Shown here in pieces: positions 59,490 through 64,000 of a stretch of 64,000 nt of DNA; the stretch's first letter is position 1, and the number at the start of each line of letters is the position of its first letter. Made by a program: the position numbers and the translations under genes. The notes beneath the pieces were generated by a model. It had not been told where the DNA came from and searched no databases. It saw nothing but the letters and a program-made list of their open reading frames with translations. Source of the stretch: Oscheius sp. JU75 (taxonomy: Eukaryota > Nematoda > Chromadorea > Rhabditida > Rhabditidae); NCBI GenBank assembly GCA_037178855.1, contig JASJZC010000005.1, positions 8,308,001 through 8,372,000 of the forward strand, in the 5' to 3' direction.

Positions 59490-60137
59490 GGGCTTTAAGA
59501 TCAGAATTATCTGCGTTCGAAATCGCAGTGGAAGACAACCTGTTCTATATCTTTTTGTTGGGATGATAGAGACCGATTTACGCAACAGACCGGAGGTATC
59601 TGGACGAGGTCGAGAGCTTTACAGCGTCTAAGTATACTACATACAAAAACGCTTGCTTCATGTGTCTAAGGCAATCTGATCGCAGTGTGTAGGGAAAAAA
59701 ATACTTCTAATGAAGTACTCCCTTAGATGTAAGCAAATATGACCTTTAGTTATAAACGCATGAGACAATAACTGGTAACCTGTTAAAGCAGGTCCAGTGC
59801 GATTACCGGGCTTTGATCAATTTTATCTAACTACTTTCAACCGATTACGAGCTAAGACTGGCCGGAAGCATTGCTCGAAAATTCAAATACAGACAGAATT
59901 CATGCCAAGGTTGGCGGGTTCAGTTTTTTGCAAAGCTGCTTTTCATAGAGTTCTCGCCACTTTGATCCAGACGATCTGCGATGCAGATGTCTGTCCAGGT
60001 TCTTCGCGACAATCTAAGCTTGCCCGCGGACTCGTGTTAAATTGTGCCCGGCGGTAGACCCTCCCTAAATCATTTGCCGTCATCTAGGAGGCAATTACAG
60101 TGTCAGCAACTCTTTTGAAACGCTGTTGGCATACGCG

Positions 60138-61687
60138 ATGCTATCTATCCCTTCCACCAAAACACGAGAACTCTTCCGTCTTCGAGGCAGTGCACAGGTA
60201 GGTCTCTACGTAAAAGGAATTAACGTATTTTCAGCTTATTCTTCTCATTATTTGTCTGCTAATAGTTCTATCTGTGCTCTGTACATTATTCGAAACTGAC
60301 AGTCAGAAAACTTTGGTGTCAAAACTATCAACGACTATCCTTTGTCAAAGGAAAACGAACTTTTATTGTAAGTGCATGGTACTCCTAAAGCTTTGATCCA
60401 TTTTTTTTTTAGCAAATCGAAATGCGACAGTAGACTTTCTTCTGCAGCATCACCATTTGGAGAACATACCTTTCAAGAAGGAAGAAGTAGTTCGAGCCTT
60501 TGTGGGCTACTCAGAAAACTACAATGTGATTGATTTCTTTAAATCCCCTATGAAACAACCTCAGATAGCTCCAAAATACAGCCTGGCTACTTGCAATATA
60601 CCCAAAATATTGTCTACAGTGAAAACTGCGCTCTTCTGGTTGCTTTACGATGAGCAGAGCTTCCGCAAACACAATGTTTCCTTAAATACGGTGGACTGGG
60701 ATGTGCTGTGAGTTCTAAACTTTATTTTCAAAGTTTCTAGTTCTATTTGTCGAACATCTCTTCCGGCGTCTTTTAAAGATCTCTTGACCGTTCGCTTGAT
60801 CTCTTATCTGGCGAGAGCATCGGGAAGATCCTTAAAGAGCGCTAGACTGCGAAACTTTAGTTGTTTGACCTTTTGAACCTTTTGAACATTTTGTCGTTTG
60901 AACTCTTCGCACACACAATCAAAACCTCCTTGTTTCATAGGTTCCAACACCTCGACAGTGCCAGATGGTTGTACTCGTCCTTACAAAACGAGCTGAATCT
61001 CGGCTTCACAATGTTCATGGTCCACCGACATCCAGTCGAACGCTTCATCAGCGGTTACGTGGACAAATGTGTCAAGTTCGATATTTTTATTCCTACTTGC
61101 AAGCCTTTTATTCAGCAACAACTACTGCTTCCACTGTGGACGAAACATAACATGTTTCGCTGAGGAGCAGTATAAGCGCCTGGTCTTGTTCAGTAATGAT
61201 GTTCCAATTGACAAGGATCATGGCATGGAAGACTTCCATTTTGCTCCGCAGACGTGGTACGGAAGCGACTGTCTAGCCTTAACTAAACTTTCAGGTTCTG
61301 TCGCCTAAATGAAACTTTCTATGACTGGAGGCGTATCAAATACGGTAATTTAATCACATTTTTTAAACATTCCTTTTCAGAAGCTAGTGAAAACCTGGAA
61401 CTGATGGTGGGCGAGATTATGTCAATTTTGAAAGACAGCTGTGTAGAACCGCGGTTGTTGAAGCTTATCAAGACACAACTTATGGGTTTGTCAAGAAATT
61501 CAAAGTTGATAATGACTAGGTTTTAGAAGGAAAGACGTATCACTCCACAAAAGGCTCCAGCTCAAGAAATGAGTACGAAACAGAGGTAGAAACCAATCCG
61601 GCTTTAATTAAATTGCTGCTCAAGATGTACTATTACGATTACATTGCCTTTGGTTATCCTCTTCCTGTTGTTGACCAGAAGAATTAA
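60138..61687 (+). CDS. Golgi carbohydrate sulfotransferase (Sulfotransfer_2 type)
   Basis: Exons 60138-60197, 60235-60367, 60413-60707, 60941-61075, 61116-61256, 61295-61344, 61381-61485 and 61527-61687 give about 359 residues. Type II topology: 20-residue cytosolic tail, anchor LILLIICLLIVLSVLCTLF, then the lumenal enzyme. Family motifs: APKYSLATCNIPKILSTVK (5'-phosphosulfate loop region), MVHRHPVERFISGYVDKC (3'-phosphate loop), the Cys-rich CFHCGRNITC, and HFAPQTWFCRLN. Such enzymes move sulfate from PAPS to chondroitin-like or other glycans; nematodes have many copies. The 40-nt intron at 61076-61115 and the 38-nt intron at 61257-61294 were placed to restore the frame across these motifs. 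AATAAA overlaps the end. The start at 60138 is the only Met before the anchor that is in frame. Confidence 0.85.
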
Positions 61688-62364
61688 TAAATACTTATCC
61701 AGAAAAAAAAAGTGTTGTAAACGAAGATAAAACTTGGCATCTTTTCACGCTCTCGTTTCTCGATATTGTTTATAACTCAAGACGCGCTCAATGATTTGCC
61801 ACCGGCTGCACAAAACACTGCTCCTATCGGTCGATGCTACGTTAACCAGTGGCTATTAGGGCTTAGGCATGGCAGCCAGCTTCTGTGAGAGCTCTCATTT
61901 GTGAGTTTTCCGTGTTCCCTCTGCACCCCCTGGATAATCTGATGTCCTGGGACGAGATTCGTCTACGTGGTTGTCAGTTGAGCAAAAGCTCGACTGATAT
62001 TCAACCAACACTTTCTGGAGAGTCATTGACGACCCAGAAACCGTGTACCTCCAAGCATGGTGTCACTGATCCGTCTGTCTTCGGTGGAAGTTATGGAATA
62101 AGTGCTGTCTAGATTTCTTTTGGTTGTCTTTTTCTCATTCATACCGGTGATGTTATTCTGGTACAAGACTTTATCCTGTTGTACAACAAACTGTTTCAAG
62201 CTACATTTGTGTTCTATTCGATCGTTTTTAGTACATGTGAAAATAACAACCAACAGAACAGGATCACCATAATCAGACTTTCAAATTATGCAACAATGGT
62301 ATCTGTTTTCCCATAACATTTTCCGTATATAAAAGCGGTAATAACAATTTGATCCCAATTAAAG
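61688..62364. other. Intergenic
   Basis: A 75-codon plus-strand frame at 61885-62112 has no support beyond being open. Otherwise nothing is seen except the TATA box of the next gene. Confidence 0.4.
62328..62335 (+). promoter_or_regulatory. TATA box of the 62.4 kb secreted protein
   Basis: TATAAAAG 30-37 bp before the ATG at 62365. Confidence 0.6.
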
Positions 62365-62778
62365 ATGAACCATTCCCTCGTCTATCTTTCTATTCTGCTT
62401 GTAACTGTTTCTTGCGTCACTGTCAAAGTCGCAAACACAATGGGAGGCGACGTAACTGTCAAAGTTCGCTGCACAATTTCCGAGTTCAACGGACCCGATA
62501 ATTTCCTGGCTGGCAGTGTGGATCCCCTGAAAGACGGACAAGATATTCAATTTGATATCAGTGAGTCCCCCAAAAACTCAGATAATATTGTATTTACAGC
62601 CGCCGGTTGCGAGACAACTGTGAAATGTACAACTGATGCCAGCAATGACAAACACGCTACTTTCACTGTTGCCCAGGGCTGCGAACCCGGAACATTGTTC
62701 GGATTCTTCCTGCGCGGAGACGGTGTCTATTTGGGAACATTGGGTGGGGACGACATCAAGAAGGTTCAAGAGTTTTAG
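62365..62778 (+). CDS. Small secreted protein, family unknown
   Basis: Exons 62365-62560 and 62600-62778 encode 124 residues. A signal peptide (MNHSLVYLSILLVTVSCV) precedes a strand-rich domain: VKVANTMGGDVTVKVRC, AGCETTVKCTTD, ATFTVAQGCEPGTLFGFFLR and GVYLGTLGGDDI. Four cysteines in the mature part could form two disulfides. I do not recognise the family; the beta-strand pattern and size recall small extracellular S1-like or transthyretin-like domains, but motifs are missing. The intron (39 nt) is in frame and stop-free, so both spliced and retained forms could be made. Its TATA box and short leader match the peptide genes nearby. Confidence 0.65.
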   Translation: MNHSLVYLSILLVTVSCVTVKVANTMGGDVTVKVRCTISEFNGPDNFLAGSVDPLKDGQDIQFDISESPKNSDNIVFTAAGCETTVKCTTDASNDKHATFTVAQGCEPGTLFGFFLRGDGVYLGTLGGDDIKKVQEF

Positions 62779-63383
62779 ACACGTAATAACGTTCATTTCT
62801 TGAAAGAATGAAATGTATTTGGACCTTTTTCGGTCTTTCACTTCGACGAAGCACTGATCCCTGAGTCAAGAAGATGTCGACTTTTACTTCATTGTCCTCT
62901 TGCACTGTACAACGATCAGAAATCTCCTGTCGACCTAAACCAAGTTCCGAGTTTTCAAAGAGCATTGATCTCCTCTCGTCCATTCTTGCTGCGGTTCCTA
63001 GTAACATGCACTGATTCCTGTATTCAGATTTCTTCGCGTTTCGTTTCTTAATCTTGATTGATACGGTTGTTACTGCTAGTTTGGGACGACCAGGTGTCTT
63101 CTGATTAGAAAGACGATTTAACGTTATTTCACTTAGGCGGGACAACCTTCGTGTCTTTTGTTATTAGTCACTCGATTTGTACTGATGAGACTAACTCCAT
63201 TGCGTGAAAGACAGCCTGATGATCTTTTGTTAATATACGCTGATCCCTCAGTCGAGTGGTCTTCTGTCGTCATTTCAACGGAGCTGCTACTATTCCTGTA
63301 TCAGCGAGAACGACGACATGAATGACTGACGTGACGTGACGTGACGTAATTCCTATTTTTCAAATACAATAGTCCTTACAAAA
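62779..63383. other. Intergenic with a short TGACG tandem
   Basis: Several tandem TGACG units lie near 63329-63348 and would read as overlapping CRE-like half sites. A minus-strand frame across 62756-63145 is open but shows no domain. Two diverged copies of a GATCCCTSAGTC-containing stretch lie near 62850 and 63242. Confidence 0.4.
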
Positions 63384-63601
63384 TTACAATATCTTCTCGG
63401 TGATCTGGAACAACTTTACAGTCCAGCCAATAATCCCGCATATCAAATAGATTCCGGCGGAAGTTCCGACAAGCAATGACAAGTTCCGATACTCTTTGGG
63501 AGTTCTGTAGGAAACCATGTAACAAGGCTGTTTAGGAAGCAGTACAGTGATGCTACTATTGTGGCAGATATGCGGACTCTTTGAGCAGCTTCTGCTGCCA
63601 T
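63384..63601 (-). CDS. Divergent Sec61-gamma/SecE-like protein
   Basis: Exons 63601-63546 and 63504-63384, joined by a 41-nt intron, give 58 residues. After an N-terminal amphipathic stretch (MAAEAAQRVRISATIVAS) comes TPKEYRNLSLLVG and a single hydrophobic span AGIYLICGIIGWTVKLF followed by QITEKIL. This matches the layout of Sec61-gamma: ..KPDRKEY..IA...A.GF..MG..G..VKL.HI.. . That subunit is the tail-anchored clamp of the ER translocon. The copy is clearly diverged (no KP, extra W), so it may be a paralogue of the housekeeping gene. It lies close to the window edge, and an upstream exon could exist. Confidence 0.5.
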
Positions 63602-64000
63602 GAGAAGGGGTAAATGAATGCGAACCTCCTCTTTTAAATGCAAAAGAAGAAAGGAGGTAATGGTAAGATTAGTTTCTTTTTCTTGCAAAGAAAGCAGGTC
63701 CTACGTCAGATCTACTCATTAGTATTGTCGCTTCGAATAAAGTAAAGTAGTGTAAACGACGACTACAATCCAAATTGTCGTAAATCTTGGTAACCTTTTC
63801 GGCCGCACTAGCATTATCCAAGAAGTTTTAATTCTCAAGCTTGTCGGCTTGGTTCGGTCTCTCAAGTAGCATCCAGGGATAACTTTTGAAAAGCTTGACT
63901 ACGGCTGAGTAACAGGGCGCTCTTAAAATAAACTGATTGATCGATACCGATTGAGCTTCCAATGTGCGGAAATACATAAAAAGAAACCAGTATTGACGCA
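63602..64000. other. Window end, no gene seen
   Basis: Upstream side of the Sec61-gamma-like gene. No further exon was identified in the last 400 bases. Confidence 0.35.

Noticed and set aside
61076-61103. Apparent frameshift or 28-nt intron in the sulfotransferase
   Set aside because: Using the next acceptor gives a 40-nt intron and joins VDKCVN to NNYCFHCGRN without any frameshift.
62756-63145. 129-codon minus-strand frame
   Set aside because: Overlaps the end of the 62.4 kb gene, has no domain, and is rich in Arg/Lys/Ser as expected of a chance frame.
1-64000. CRISPR arrays, operons with ribosome binding sites, rRNA or tRNA genes
   Set aside because: Looked for on both strands and not seen; the window is eukaryotic, intron-rich nuclear DNA.

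Overview
The window is nuclear DNA from a nematode, most likely a clade V rhabditid-type species. It carries chemoreceptors of the Str and Srt families, Gly-X-Y cuticle collagens, a transthyretin-like protein, C-type lectin/CUB proteins, F-box-like tandem genes and the neuronal gene unc-31. Introns are very compact, mostly 35-48 nt with GT...TTTCAG or TTTTAG ends. Many start codons sit directly behind a 3' splice-site-like sequence, as expected for spliced-leader trans-splicing. Gene models below were built by hand, joining exons so that phase, splice sites and family similarity agree; internal boundaries may be off by a base or two.

Left part. A multi-exon minus-strand gene for a Pro/Thr/Ser-rich, probably nuclear protein (0.7-2.7 kb) is followed by about 9.6 kb with no gene I can support. 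From 12.3 to 21.3 kb the genes are extracellular: a transthyretin-like gene with a duplicated terminal exon, two cuticle collagens on opposite strands (13.7-14.8 and 20.4-21.3 kb), and between them a 14-exon secreted protein with two C-type lectin domains, a CUB domain and a VWA-like tail.

21.8-36.6 kb. A two-rhodanese sulfurtransferase (MPST type) is followed by a spliced gene for a ChaB-domain protein. ChaB is otherwise a bacterial and insect-virus family, so this is a candidate horizontal acquisition. Then come two convergent Str-type receptors that share exon structure; one hosts a Trp/Gly-rich secreted peptide gene in an intron on the other strand. Two tandem F-box-like paralogues, a short secreted peptide gene and an Srt-type receptor follow.

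36.6-54 kb. A 6.4 kb stretch without a recognised gene leads into a 29-exon unc-31 (CAPS/CADPS) gene of about 11 kb. Its second intron contains a complete animal-haem-peroxidase gene on the opposite strand.

54-64 kb. A four-pass membrane protein is followed by three minus-strand defensin-like genes (Cys-stabilised alpha/beta spacing, one copy decayed), a plus-strand Cys-rich secreted peptide, a Golgi-type carbohydrate sulfotransferase, a small secreted protein and a divergent Sec61-gamma/SecE-like protein. Several small secreted-peptide genes have a TATAAAAG box only about 30-40 bp before the ATG, whereas most housekeeping and neuronal genes have a splice acceptor just before the ATG.
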